A stretch of DNA of 40,196 bases, from assembly GCA_903914535.1 (NCBI GenBank), contig CAIWPG010000145.1, positions 1 through 40,196 on the forward strand, given 5' to 3'. The notes below the pieces were generated by a model. The model ran no database searches, had not been told where the DNA came from, and worked only from the letters and a program-made list of their open reading frames with translations. Below, piece by piece: positions 1-9,797 of this stretch (positions within the stretch are counted from its first letter, which is position 1; every line of letters starts with the position of its first letter). The DNA comes from an uncultured Oxalobacteraceae bacterium. GTDB taxonomy: Bacteria; Pseudomonadota; Gammaproteobacteria; Burkholderiales; Burkholderiaceae_D. Made by a program: the position numbers and the translations under genes.

Positions 1-382
1 CGGTAATGGTAGAACCGGATTTTTCTTTCCATTCCCACACTTTTTCAACAAATTTTTCACGACCCAGGTCATGACGAGACACTTTTTGTGCATCGAGCTG
101 ACGTTCCACCACAATTTGCGTAGCAATACCGGCATGATCGGTACCCGGTACCCAGGCAGTATTATGACCACGCATACGATAGTAACGCGTTAAACCATCC
201 ATAATTGTCTGGTTAAAGGCATGTCCCATGTGCAGGGTACCAGTAACGTTAGGCGGAGGTAACTGAATACAAAACGACGGCTTACCGGCGTCCATGGTGG
301 CGGCAAAATAGCCGCGCTGTTCCCACGCGCTGCGCCAGGTTTGTTCGATTTCCGCAGGCTCAAATGACTTTGCTAATTCCAT
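1..382 (-). CDS. valS: Valine--tRNA ligase, N-terminal part (runs off window)
   Basis: This reading frame is absent from the ORF track because the window edge cuts it. Translating the minus strand from the ATG at 382 gives [20 protein letters not shown], followed by [18 protein letters not shown], which contains the class I synthetase HIGH-type signature (HMGH) typical of ValRS, and then [13 protein letters not shown]. The enzyme charges tRNA-Val in the cytoplasm. About 127 codons are present out of the roughly 950 usual for the family, so the 3' part with the KMSKS loop and editing domain lies outside the window. No clear Shine-Dalgarno precedes the ATG (the upstream bases read AAAAAAACTACCACTACT). 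The gene is divergent from rhtA. Confidence 0.95.
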   Translation of the reverse strand, partial: MELAKSFEPAEIEQTWRSAWEQRGYFAATMDAGKPSFCIQLPPPNVTGTLHMGHAFNQTIMDGLTRYYRMRGHNTAWVPGTDHAGIATQIVVERQLDAQKVSRHDLGREKFVEKVWEWKEKSGSTIT

Positions 383-416
383 AGTAGTGGTAGTTTTTTT
401 TAAACAGAAGAGGCCG

Positions 417-445
417 ATTATAAACCCAGACACCCGTAATGCGAC
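417..445 (-). promoter_or_regulatory. Candidate valS promoter
   Basis: On the minus strand a perfect TATAAT lies at 422-417, about 35 bases before the valS ATG. The matching -35 position, 17 bases further upstream, reads GTCGCA and is a weak match (3 of 6). Assigned from sequence and position only. Confidence 0.4.
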
Positions 446-542
446 GCCGGCCTGTGCCGCAAACAGAGGGAATATGAAATTTAGTTACTTGCTGATTAAA
501 ATCCACAAAATGTAAGACTCACGTAAAATTGCTTAAGAGAAA

Positions 543-572
543 ATTTCAACACTGTTGTTGAAATAATTTCAA
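543..572. promoter_or_regulatory. Overlapping palindromes upstream of rhtA
   Basis: ATTTCAAC (543-550) and GTTGAAAT (557-564) form a perfect 8-bp inverted repeat around six bases. The right arm is reused in a second perfect palindrome, TTGAAAT-A-ATTTCAA (558-572). The site sits in the 307-bp AT-rich valS/rhtA intergenic region, about 120 bp before rhtA, so it could be an operator for either gene. The rest of that gap (383-689) has no convincing ORF and no clear rhtA promoter; its right end is a G-poor, CA-rich stretch. Confidence 0.35.
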
Positions 573-689
573 ATAAGCATTACCAACTGTATTTATTCAG
601 AATACGGCACAAGCACAATAAAAAACACAAGATCAACACGACACAAATAATTACATTAACACAACAAATAAATTGCCGGTAAATGAACA

Positions 690-1544
690 ATGAATATAAG
701 CACTAACGAAAACAAATTATTCCTCCCTTCCCTGGCACTGCTGGGCAGCCAGATTTCTGTCAACCTGGGAGCAGCAATTGCTAAAAATCTGTTCAGCGTC
801 ATCGGCGTCGAAGGCATGACAGCATACCGGGTCGGATTTGCAGCTCTGTTATTAATGGTGCTATTCCGTCCATGGCGTTTTCATCTGAATAAACGGGATG
901 CCCTGACACTGATCATCTACGGCACGGTACTGGGACTGATGAATTTACTTATTTACCGGGCGTTCAACCGGATACCGATCGGCATCGCTGTTGCCATTGA
1001 AGTCACCGGACCGCTGGCAGTAGCCATGCTGGCAACACGTCGGCGACGCGACCTTATTTCCATCACCTGTGCCATATTTGGCCTGTATCTGCTGCTGCCA
1101 CTGCACCAAAGCACCGGCCAGCTTGATCCCGCAGGTATCGCTTATGCATTCGGCGCAGCCTTATGCTGGGCTTTATATATTGTCTTTGGCAAACGTGCTT
1201 CTGTGTTACGCGGCGGACAAGCAGTGGCATGGGGCATGTTAATAGCGGCCGTAATTACTGTTCCGATAGGAATCGCTTACGCAGGCGCATCCTTACTCGC
1301 ACCTTCACTGATATTAACCGGACTAAGCATTGCAGTACTGTCCAGTGCATTTCCATATACGCTGGAAATTTTTGCATTGCGCGCATTACCGCAGGGTTTG
1401 TTTGGTATGCTCAGCAGTGCTGCCCCGGCGGTCAGCGCCCTGGCCGGCATGCTGATACTGGGAGAACATCTCAATAGCATGCAGTGGCTGGCCATTGCCT
1501 GCATTGTGGCTGCATCAGCATTCAGCACAGCAAGTGCAGAATAA
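690..1544 (+). CDS. rhtA: EamA-family exporter, RhtA-like (threonine/homoserine efflux)
   Basis: A 284-aa inner-membrane protein made almost entirely of hydrophobic helices, about ten, arranged as two EamA (DMT superfamily) repeats. Family features include an early NLGAAIAKNLF helix and the second-repeat stretch AVLSSAFPYTLEIFALRALP followed by FGMLSSAAPAVSALAGMLILGE, which closely parallels E. coli RhtA. That transporter exports threonine and homoserine; the substrate here is inferred. The ATG at 690 is used because an upstream ATG at 683 is out of frame and stops after seven codons. No strong Shine-Dalgarno is visible. The gene stands alone, with an 11-bp hairpin just after the stop. Confidence is high for the family and moderate for the substrate. 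Confidence 0.85.
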   Translation: MNISTNENKLFLPSLALLGSQISVNLGAAIAKNLFSVIGVEGMTAYRVGFAALLLMVLFRPWRFHLNKRDALTLIIYGTVLGLMNLLIYRAFNRIPIGIAVAIEVTGPLAVAMLATRRRRDLISITCAIFGLYLLLPLHQSTGQLDPAGIAYAFGAALCWALYIVFGKRASVLRGGQAVAWGMLIAAVITVPIGIAYAGASLLAPSLILTGLSIAVLSSAFPYTLEIFALRALPQGLFGMLSSAAPAVSALAGMLILGEHLNSMQWLAIACIVAASAFSTASAE

Positions 1545-1558
1545 CAAACAGCGATAAC

Positions 1559-1583
1559 GCAGTCCTGATCAAATCAGGACTGC
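1559..1583. terminator. Hairpin after rhtA
   Basis: GCAGTCCTGAT and ATCAGGACTGC make a perfect 11-bp stem around a CAA loop, 14 bases after the rhtA stop. No T-run follows directly, so it is not a textbook intrinsic terminator. It may stop transcription inefficiently or protect the 3' end. Confidence 0.5.
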
Positions 1584-1789
1584 GCCTGCCAGCGTGTTCC
1601 ATACCAGGCAGACAGAATGCTTTCTTTAAAAAAAATTAATTCCCCCACAATTAATTACATAACATCGGATAATCAGTTTATCCCTGCTCTGGTACAATGC
1701 GGGGGATTAGGCTATTAAATCGGCTGGAATTAATGAAAATGCAATATTTATCTGACATGACAGGCTTAGTGCCGCATTCTGATTAATAC

Positions 1790-1819
1790 TTGCCCCATGT
1801 CAAAACATCCCGATATAGT
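1790..1819 (+). promoter_or_regulatory. Candidate slyD promoter
   Basis: TTGCCC (1790-1795), an 18-base spacer and TATAGT (1814-1819) would start transcription near 1826, giving a leader of about 37 bases before the slyD ATG. Matches are 4/6 and 5/6. The other 200 bases of the 1584-1862 gap hold AT-rich sequence with no gene. Confidence 0.4.
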
Positions 1820-1862
1820 CCGGCCAAACTAATCAACCCACCACTATTCCATACTAAATACG

Positions 1863-2342
1863 ATGAAAATCTCTCAAGACACCGTTGTTAGCCTCAACTA
1901 CACCATGTATGACGACGAATCACGCATTATCGATAAAAATGCAGAACCGATTGTGTATTTGCATGGCGGCTACGACAACATTCTTCCTGCGGTAGAAGAT
2001 GCGCTGGAAGGCTGTACTGCCGGTGATTCCATTGATGTCAGCATGAGTGCTGATGAAGCCTTTGGTGAAGTTGATCCGCGTCTGGTACGTGAAGAAGATG
2101 TTGGCCTGTTTCCTCCAGATCTGGAAGTCGGTATGATGTTTGAAACACGCGACCCGGAAACAGAAGAAACCCATCAATTCCGCGTTACGCAGATTGATGC
2201 AGGCAAAGTCACGGTCGATGGCAATCATCCACTGGCCGGCATGGCAATCCGCTTTGAAGCACAAGTACTGGAAGTACGTGCTGCCAGCACAGAAGAAATT
2301 TCCCACGGCCATGTGCATGGCGCACACGGACATGAGCACTAA
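1863..2342 (+). CDS. slyD: FKBP-type peptidyl-prolyl isomerase, SlyD family
   Basis: A 159-aa cytoplasmic prolyl cis-trans isomerase and chaperone. The FKBP core is split by the insert-in-flap domain (about residues 65-125), as in SlyD. Visible family motifs are VSLNYTMYDDESRIIDKN, YLHGGYDNILPAVEDALEGC, the flap DEAFGEVDPRLV and NHPLAGMAIRFEAQVLEVR. The C-terminus is a short histidine-rich tail (HGHVHGAHGHEH), the metal-binding (nickel) tail of SlyD, shorter than in E. coli. The tail suggests a role in metal handling or hydrogenase-type maturation, but no hydrogenase genes are near. The J-domain gene follows after only two bases, so the two are probably co-translated. Confidence 0.93.
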   Translation: MKISQDTVVSLNYTMYDDESRIIDKNAEPIVYLHGGYDNILPAVEDALEGCTAGDSIDVSMSADEAFGEVDPRLVREEDVGLFPPDLEVGMMFETRDPETEETHQFRVTQIDAGKVTVDGNHPLAGMAIRFEAQVLEVRAASTEEISHGHVHGAHGHEH

Positions 2343-2344
2343 GA

Positions 2345-2647
2345 ATGAATTCTGGCAACAGCACGAACACTAAAGATCCGTATGTCGTGCTGGGCCTTGC
2401 CAGCACGGCCAGCCCCGACGACATCAAAAAAGCGTTCCGGCTGAAAGCATCGGAGTTTCACCCCGATAAAAATGCCTCCGCGCTGGCGCCAGGCAAATTT
2501 CGCGAGGTCAGACAGGCGTATGAGATCCTGTCCGACCCCGTTGCGCGTGCCGCTTTTGACGAAAACCGGCGCCGCAACCTGCTGGACTCACCGCTGGAAA
2601 CAGCCAGTGAGATTTGGACTAATTATGTATCAGGAGTATTAATTTGA
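2345..2647 (+). CDS. Small J-domain protein (DnaJ-like co-chaperone)
   Basis: A 100-aa protein that is little more than a J domain (residues 11-75). DPYVVLGL opens it, the HPD signature needed to stimulate Hsp70 ATPase is at residues 39-41 (FHPDKN), and FREVRQAYEILSDPVARAAFD closes helices III-IV. There is no Gly/Phe region, zinc finger or substrate-binding C-terminal domain, so it is a type III J protein whose job is probably to recruit DnaK to a specific partner. A 25-residue tail (LLDSPLETASEIWTNYVSGVLI) may be the partner-binding part. It starts two bases after slyD and overlaps the next gene by four bases, which suggests that slyD, this gene and the next form one unit. Confidence 0.85.
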   Translation: MNSGNSTNTKDPYVVLGLASTASPDDIKKAFRLKASEFHPDKNASALAPGKFREVRQAYEILSDPVARAAFDENRRRNLLDSPLETASEIWTNYVSGVLI

Positions 2648-3252
2648 AGTTGTCCCGCTTTTTTTCCGAACTCAAACTGGCCTACGATGCCGAACTAGAT
2701 GATCTGCGCAGCGATTCAGAGGGGAATAATGTCCTCAAAACCAGACTCAATGAAAAGCGTAAACAAGTTCCGCAATTGTTGATGATGCTAAAAAGCAACC
2801 CTGAAATGGTTGCAGTTGCATTTCATGGCGGAATGACATTTAAAAACACCATGGCAATGGAATCCCTGATTACCAAAGAATTCAGCAAATTACCATCCTG
2901 GAGCGTACTTCAGAAAGCGCTGATACTGGAACCGTGGGCACAAGCCTTAGCAACAACGGCACTCACCGACCCGGATGGGGCTGCATTTTTATGTACGGCC
3001 GCAGGATTGGAATACCTGAATAAAAGCGCACAATCACGTGCTGCCAGTCCCTCCAACGCGGAAGACGGGACGGATAACGATTTCGATGAACGCTATAACG
3101 ATAGCATCGATGAACATGACGATACCGAACGCAGCGATAATTACCTCGACTCGGACGAACGCATGGGCGATGAAGGCGAAGATACCGAACACGACCTGGA
3201 TCAGGCTGGCGCAGAATGGCTGGCAGAACAAGGATTTGACCGCAAAGAGTAG
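2644..3252 (+). CDS. Unknown protein with acidic C-terminal tail, coupled to J-domain gene
   Basis: I do not recognise this 202-aa protein. Residues 1-130 look mainly alpha-helical (KLSRFFSELKLAYDAELDDL, then VPQLLMMLKSNPEMVAVAFHGG). Residues 135-185 form a highly acidic, disordered-looking tail of Asp/Glu/Asn/Ser, and WLAEQGFD closes the protein. The start is a TTG at 2644 that overlaps the TGA of the J-domain gene (TTGA); an AGGAG lies at the right distance upstream, which decides this start over later codons. No signal peptide or membrane segment is seen. Its coupling makes it a plausible client or partner of the J-domain protein. This is inference from position only. Confidence 0.75.
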   Translation: MKLSRFFSELKLAYDAELDDLRSDSEGNNVLKTRLNEKRKQVPQLLMMLKSNPEMVAVAFHGGMTFKNTMAMESLITKEFSKLPSWSVLQKALILEPWAQALATTALTDPDGAAFLCTAAGLEYLNKSAQSRAASPSNAEDGTDNDFDERYNDSIDEHDDTERSDNYLDSDERMGDEGEDTEHDLDQAGAEWLAEQGFDRKE

Positions 3253-3280
3253 GCAGGCTTATCTCATCATGGTCAGAAAC

Positions 3281-3301
3281 GGTCAGTGAAAAAACCTGAC
3301 C
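3281..3301. terminator. Small hairpin between two unknown genes
   Basis: GGTCAG (3281-3286) and CTGACC (3296-3301) make a 6-bp stem, and a second GGTCAG copy lies at 3271. It falls in the 139-bp gap after the acidic-tail gene. No T-run follows directly, but TTTTTT occurs near 3342. A weak termination or processing site at best. Confidence 0.25.
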
Positions 3302-3391
3302 GGTTCACCCGGCAGCCCGTTCCGCCTATCCGTCAGCAACCTTTTTTAAATACAGTTAGCCGACACCAGACAAAACTAAGCAAGGAAAAAA

Positions 3392-4162
3392 ATGAACACT
3401 CCCGCACTCCTCAAAGCGCAAAGCCTGGTTAACGCTGGTGATATCGTCGGTGCTGAATCGGCGCTGGCCAATCTGGCAGAAACTGAAGGTGATCACGCTC
3501 TGGTTGAAGCACTGGATCATTTTCCTGCCAAAGATTTACTGGCTATTATTCGCGAATACGATTGCTCTAAAGAATCACTGGTGAATCTGCTCGTTACGCC
3601 AGAACAATTTGCTCAGGCCGTCGTACTGGAAAAGCGTTACGCTGATTTAAGCCACGAACAATTACGCGGCATGATTAATTCCGTCATTTTTCGTGATGAC
3701 GCAGATCCGGCAGAATTCTTATATGCCATCAGTGAAGTTGATGGCGGTTACGATGCATTAGCCGATTACCTGTCCGAACGTACCCAGCGTATTGAATATT
3801 TTTACCGCTATGCCACCTTCGATCTGTTTGAGTACGGCGACGATGCAAAAACACAAGCCATAGACGATGATTTGCTCAACCTGACACGGGAATCCGAATC
3901 ACAGTCATCACCGCTGGATATGACAAATGCAGAAGATCACGACTGGATGGAAGTCACGTGTATTTTACGTTACCAGCATCCGGATATTTTCCGTGAAGTA
4001 CTACTGAAACTACGTGCACGCCTGAAAAAAGAATTGGCACAACAAGAAGCCTTTATGGAGTCTATTGATGAATTGCCCGAAGGCGTACTGGACAACGACA
4101 AACCGATGCCAACACAAGACAGACCCGATTTTACCGGTTTAGAAGAAGAGTCCGCACTTTGA
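3392..4162 (+). CDS. Unknown acidic helical protein, 256 aa
   Basis: Family not recognised. The protein is rich in Asp/Glu and Leu/Ala and looks fully alpha-helical, with repeated amphipathic hairpins: LLKAQSLVNAGDIVGAESALANL, then LLAIIREYDCSKESLVNLLV and TPEQFAQAVVLEKRYADLSHEQL. These resemble an alpha-solenoid (TPR-like or MgtE-N-like), which usually serves protein contacts. No signal peptide, membrane helix or catalytic motif is seen, so it is probably cytoplasmic. An AAGGA eight bases before the ATG supports the start. The next gene begins inside its stop codon (TTGA overlap), so the two are expected to be made together and may form a complex. Confidence 0.75.
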   Translation: MNTPALLKAQSLVNAGDIVGAESALANLAETEGDHALVEALDHFPAKDLLAIIREYDCSKESLVNLLVTPEQFAQAVVLEKRYADLSHEQLRGMINSVIFRDDADPAEFLYAISEVDGGYDALADYLSERTQRIEYFYRYATFDLFEYGDDAKTQAIDDDLLNLTRESESQSSPLDMTNAEDHDWMEVTCILRYQHPDIFREVLLKLRARLKKELAQQEAFMESIDELPEGVLDNDKPMPTQDRPDFTGLEEESAL

Positions 4163-5391
4163 TTCCAGCCAATTTCCAGCTTGCCGCCTTTGAAGACCGG
4201 CCTTTCTTTGAACAGGCGCTGCGCTTCGGCGTGCAAAAAAAGATCATCAGCGCAGAAAAAATCGAAGCGATCAGTATTGAAGCGCCCAAGGGCATCGTGC
4301 AAATTGCCGCTGCCTTTGGCAGCCAGTACCTGCGTCCGGAAATTGAACTGGCCCGGCAACGCATCGTTAATTTAGCCAGCCTGTATCTGGATGAAACAGC
4401 TGATGGCAATCTGGAAATTGCCGCTAAACTCATTCAGGACAATACCTTTCTGAGTTTATCTCGCGGCGGCTCCAATTTACTAAAAGCACTGTTTGCCCTG
4501 CCGGAATATGCAGTTGTCGGCCTGACTGAAAAAGGCCGGATAGAAGATTTTTTAGAATACTGGTCCCGCAAAAATACCCGGCAAGAATACCAAAGCACCA
4601 AACTCCAGCGCCAGCATAATCAGCTGGAAATTGCCCTGGCATTAAAACTGGCACGTACGCTGGGAGTACCGGCTAATGATTTTAAAGAACAGCACAGCGA
4701 AGCCGATGCGGTCATACGCAGTGCGCTGCTCATTCATTTGCAAAAAAAATTACCAGCCAATTCACGCTGTTTCAACCAGATTGAATTTGCCACCCTGCTC
4801 ACCGTCACCCGCAGCAAGGGCACAAGAAAAACCGCCAAATTTTCCGGCCTTATTGCCGGACAGGACCCGTTTTCTGCTGCGGAGCAAGACATCATCGCCC
4901 GCTTACAACGCGATATTCTGGAACACGATTTACCCAAAATTCAAGACAATGACCTGTCTCTGGATCAACTCATCAGTCAAATCAAAGATCGCTATTTCAT
5001 TCGCGATAATGATATGGAAGATACGGCCAGTTACGACGCGCTGGTTTCTAAAGAGTGGAGCAAATTCACTAAGGGAAAAAATGACATCGATACGATACTG
5101 ACCTTGTTACTCTGCATGGCATCCGGTGTGACGGCAAAAACCAGTCTGACCGAAAAAGCCGCAAAAACCCTGGTTAAAAAGGTGCGTAAAGATGGCTTTA
5201 ATACCGAACTGGCCAGTGACTTTATCAGGCAACACGCCCCGCACGAGAAACAAGCCAGCCTGATGGAAGACTGGGTCGATTTCGCACACGATGTTCACAT
5301 CTATTTACTCGACGACTGGGATAGCAATTTATACGGCGCAATGCGGTTTTTGCAAGAAAACTGCACGATTGAAAAAGCAAGCGGCACATAG
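4159..5391 (+). CDS. Unknown helical protein, 410 aa, coupled to preceding gene
   Basis: Family not recognised. It starts with TTG at 4159 within the TTGA overlap with the previous stop; GAAGAAGAG upstream can act as ribosome binding site, and the reading frame is conserved-looking from this point (IPANFQLAAFEDRPFFEQAL). The sequence is helical and soluble, with charged stretches such as EYWSRKNTRQEYQSTKLQRQ and a Lys-rich LTEKAAKTLVKKVRKDG near residue 335. It ends with an aromatic and acidic segment (WVDFAHDVHIYLLDDWDSNL). No nuclease, ATPase or nucleotide-binding motif could be found by eye. It may act with the 256-aa protein. The thiC promoter begins just after its stop. Confidence 0.75.
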   Translation: MIPANFQLAAFEDRPFFEQALRFGVQKKIISAEKIEAISIEAPKGIVQIAAAFGSQYLRPEIELARQRIVNLASLYLDETADGNLEIAAKLIQDNTFLSLSRGGSNLLKALFALPEYAVVGLTEKGRIEDFLEYWSRKNTRQEYQSTKLQRQHNQLEIALALKLARTLGVPANDFKEQHSEADAVIRSALLIHLQKKLPANSRCFNQIEFATLLTVTRSKGTRKTAKFSGLIAGQDPFSAAEQDIIARLQRDILEHDLPKIQDNDLSLDQLISQIKDRYFIRDNDMEDTASYDALVSKEWSKFTKGKNDIDTILTLLLCMASGVTAKTSLTEKAAKTLVKKVRKDGFNTELASDFIRQHAPHEKQASLMEDWVDFAHDVHIYLLDDWDSNLYGAMRFLQENCTIEKASGT

Positions 5392-5430
5392 AAGAAGATT
5401 CCTTTCATACACCAGATCAGAAATTATCGC

Positions 5431-5436
5431 TATAAT
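5431..5436 (+). promoter_or_regulatory. -10 element of the thiC promoter
   Basis: A perfect TATAAT lies about 25 bases before the TPP aptamer, so transcription would start near 5443, just ahead of the aptamer. The -35 region is poor (CATACA-like sequence with a long spacer). Confidence 0.55.
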
Positions 5437-5455
5437 ACGCAGTCAGTACCGAATA

Positions 5456-7632
<2,177 letters not shown>

Positions 7633-7642
7633 TGGAGTGACT

Positions 7643-7846
7643 ATGGAAATCACTCTTAACGGCGCAGCACACCAGATAAACCAGCTTGTTTATTCGCTGG
7701 CCGATCTGGTTGCCGCCTTAAATTTATCAGAAAAAGCGATTGCCGTCGCAGTCAACCGCAGCATCATTCCCCGTCAGCAATGGGAACAACATCAATTGCA
7801 GGCGCAGGATATAGTTGATGTGGTGCGGGCAATCGGCGGCGGCTGA
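7643..7846 (+). CDS. thiS: Sulfur carrier protein ThiS
   Basis: A 67-aa ubiquitin-like protein whose C-terminal Gly-Gly (AIGGG) is thiocarboxylated and passes sulfur to the thiazole ring made by ThiG. Visible features are the beta-grasp start MEITLNGAAHQI, LADLVAALNL and the DIVDVVRAIGGG tail. The ORF track begins at a GTG (7637), but that codon overlaps the only ribosome binding site (GGAG 7634-7637), so the ATG at 7643, five bases after it, is the better start. It follows thiC closely. The activating enzyme ThiF is not in the window. Confidence 0.93.
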   Translation: MEITLNGAAHQINQLVYSLADLVAALNLSEKAIAVAVNRSIIPRQQWEQHQLQAQDIVDVVRAIGGG

Positions 7847-7854
7847 CGATAAAA

Positions 7855-7914
7855 CCACCCCGGTTCCGGAGCCGCGCAAGCTGCGGCTGCGGCTGCGGCT
7901 CCAGAACCGGGTGG
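7855..7914. repeat. Long GC-rich hairpin with CTGCGG repeats between thiS and thiG
   Basis: The arms at 7855-7875 (CCACCCCGGTTCCGGAGCCGC) and 7895-7914 (GCGGCTCCAGAACCGGGTGG) pair over about 20 bp with one bulge and one mismatch or wobble. The loop and right arm contain three tandem CTGCGG units. It is far more GC-rich than its surroundings and no U-run follows, so it may be an mRNA stability or attenuation element within the operon. Confidence 0.7.
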
Positions 7915-7997
7915 CAGAACCCATACCTACAACACGCACAAAAAACACCTTACATCAATAATTCAACACAGCAAGTTTTCCCTTTACAGGAATGCAC

Positions 7998-8786
7998 ATG
8001 TCTCAAGAAATCACCGGACTGACTATCGCTGGCACCACCTACTCTTCCCGGCTATTAGTGGGCAGTGGAAAATACCGCGACCTGGAACAAACCCGTCTGG
8101 CAACAGAAGCCAGTGGCGCCTCTATCATTACCGTGGCAATTCGCCGGGTAAATATTGGCCAGGACCCCAATGCACCCAGCCTGCTCGATGTAGTTCCGCC
8201 GTCACGCTACACCATACTGCCCAACTCGGCCGGATGCTATAACGCCGCCGATGCCGTCTACACGCTGCAACTGGGACGTGAGTTACTCAATGGTCATAAA
8301 CTGTGTAAACTGGAAGTATTAGGCGATGAAAAAAGCCTGTTTCCCAATATGCCTGAGACCTTAAAAGCAGCAGAAACACTGGTCAAAGATGGTTTTGATG
8401 TCATGGTGTATTGCAGCGATGATCCGATTCAGGCCAAACTGCTGGAAGAGATCGGCTGCGTCGCAATTATGCCGCTCGCCTCACTGATCGGCTCGGGCAT
8501 GGGTATTTTAAATCCCTGGAATCTGTCGCTCATTATTCAGCAAGCCCGTGTTCCGGTCCTGGTGGATGCCGGCGTAGGCACCGCATCTGACGCTGCAATT
8601 GCAATGGAACTGGGCTGCGACGGTGTACTGATGAACAGTGCCATCGCCGGAGCACAGGACCCGGTCCGTATGGCCCGTGCCATGCGTCTGGCAGTCGAAG
8701 CAGGACGGGAAGCCTTTTTAGCAGGTCGCATCCCCAAACGTTTCAGCGCCTCGGCATCATCACCACTGGCAGGACGCGTCGTTTAA
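7998..8786 (+). CDS. thiG: Thiazole synthase ThiG
   Basis: A 262-aa TIM-barrel enzyme that builds the thiazole phosphate of thiamine from deoxyxylulose phosphate, dehydroglycine and ThiS thiocarboxylate. Family blocks are [34 protein letters not shown], the Schiff-base lysine in [37 protein letters not shown] and [18 protein letters not shown]. The track starts at 7992, but AGGA (7988-7991) sits one base from that ATG and six from the ATG at 7998, so 7998 (MSQEITGL) is chosen. Dehydroglycine needs ThiO or ThiH, and neither is encoded here. A 151-base gap with a hairpin separates it from thiS. Confidence 0.97.
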   Translation: MSQEITGLTIAGTTYSSRLLVGSGKYRDLEQTRLATEASGASIITVAIRRVNIGQDPNAPSLLDVVPPSRYTILPNSAGCYNAADAVYTLQLGRELLNGHKLCKLEVLGDEKSLFPNMPETLKAAETLVKDGFDVMVYCSDDPIQAKLLEEIGCVAIMPLASLIGSGMGILNPWNLSLIIQQARVPVLVDAGVGTASDAAIAMELGCDGVLMNSAIAGAQDPVRMARAMRLAVEAGREAFLAGRIPKRFSASASSPLAGRVV

Positions 8787-8801
8787 ACGGCATGATAATA
8801 A

Positions 8802-8840
8802 GACTATCACCGCAGACTATCACCGCAGACTATCGCAGCA
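8802..8840. repeat. 13-bp tandem repeat, three units
   Basis: GACTATCACCGCA occurs twice exactly (8802-8814, 8815-8827), followed by a diverged third unit GACTATCGCAGCA (8828-8840). It lies directly after thiG in a 192-bp gap without a gene. Confidence 0.85.
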
Positions 8841-8852
8841 GGCTCTCATCCC

Positions 8853-8911
8853 AGGCCATCACAACTGATCGTGATGCCTGCTTCCCAGCCTGCTTCCCAG
8901 CCCGCTTTCTG
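8853..8911. repeat. Hairpin followed by 12-bp tandem repeat
   Basis: AGGC(C)ATCAC (8853-8862) and GTGATGCCT (8871-8879) form a stem with one bulge. It runs into a second tandem repeat: GCCTGCTTCCCA twice exactly (8876-8887, 8888-8899), then a diverged GCCCGCTTTCTG. The hairpin may be a weak terminator separating thiG from thiD. Confidence 0.7.
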
Positions 8912-8978
8912 CCCTGTTGATTATGTATGTCATCCTGTTACGCTTATCCTTATTTAATTCAGAAAAAATATAAACTCC

Positions 8979-9794
8979 ATGCAAAGAGCGAGTGTTTTAG
9001 TTTTTGCCGGCAGTGACCCCAGTGGCGGTGCAGGCATACAAGCCGATATTGAAGCCATCGCCGCTCAGGGTGCGCACGCACTGCCCATCATTACCGCACT
9101 GACGGTACAAGACAATGACAGGGTGTATGCAGTGCATCCGGTAGCCGCCGGCATCATGCTGCATCAGGCGCAGGTATTAACCGACAAAATACCCATAGCG
9201 GCGATCAAAATCGGCATTATTGCCAGCAAAATCAATGCACAAGCCATCGCTGACTGGATTATCAGCTACAAAAAAAACCACCCGGCACTCCCTGTCATTC
9301 TTGATCCGGTACTGGCTTCCGGTCACGGCGATGCGCTGGCAGTAGAAAATGCGGCAGAAGCCCTGCTACCGCTGCTACGGATTGCGACCCTGATCACCCC
9401 CAATTTACCAGAGGCAGCGGCACTCTGTACCAACACAACTGATTTATCCGCACAGGCACAGCACCTGTTCTCGTACGGTGCCAGGGATATATTCATCAAA
9501 GGCGGGCATGGCAATGCTAATGTTATTACTAATAGCTGGTTTCATCAGCCGCACACAACACAGGGTGCAGCACAGCTAAACACCTGGCAATGGCCACGTC
9601 TGGAAGGTGCATTTCATGGCAGCGGCTGTACCCTGGCGGCCGCCATCGCTGCGCAACTTGCCAACGGACAGCCAATGTCAGCGGCGTTACAGGAAGCTCA
9701 GCTATATTGCCAGCACAGCCTGGCACAGGCGTACAGCATCTGCCCCGGTCAACGTATCCCCGACCGCAAACCAACAACACCTTATTCTGCATAA
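8979..9794 (+). CDS. thiD: Hydroxymethylpyrimidine/phosphomethylpyrimidine kinase ThiD
   Basis: A 271-aa ribokinase-fold enzyme that phosphorylates hydroxymethylpyrimidine and its monophosphate to the diphosphate used by ThiE. Signatures are VFAGSDPSGGAGIQADIEAI at the N-terminus, ALTVQDNDRVYAV, VILDPVLASGHGD, LITPNLPEAAAL and the catalytic-base block FHGSGCTLAAAIAAQLANG. Length is usual for the family, with no fusion to ThiE. It is separated from thiG by repeats and a possible terminator, so it may have its own promoter in the AT-rich 40 bases before the ATG. Three bases after its stop, thiE begins. Confidence 0.96.
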   Translation: MQRASVLVFAGSDPSGGAGIQADIEAIAAQGAHALPIITALTVQDNDRVYAVHPVAAGIMLHQAQVLTDKIPIAAIKIGIIASKINAQAIADWIISYKKNHPALPVILDPVLASGHGDALAVENAAEALLPLLRIATLITPNLPEAAALCTNTTDLSAQAQHLFSYGARDIFIKGGHGNANVITNSWFHQPHTTQGAAQLNTWQWPRLEGAFHGSGCTLAAAIAAQLANGQPMSAALQEAQLYCQHSLAQAYSICPGQRIPDRKPTTPYSA

Positions 9795-9797
9795 ATC

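Noticed and set aside
3034-3289. ORFs in other frames of the acidic-tail gene
   Set aside because: They mirror the GAT/GAA-rich coding of the acidic tail (Ile/Val/Phe-rich on the minus strand) and are shadows.
2345-5391. Unknown cluster as a defence or toxin-antitoxin system
   Set aside because: No nuclease, NTPase, membrane-pore or antitoxin-like motif was seen, and the neighbours are housekeeping genes.
8802-8911. CRISPR-like array
   Set aside because: The units are contiguous tandem repeats of 12-13 bases with no spacers, and no cas gene is present.
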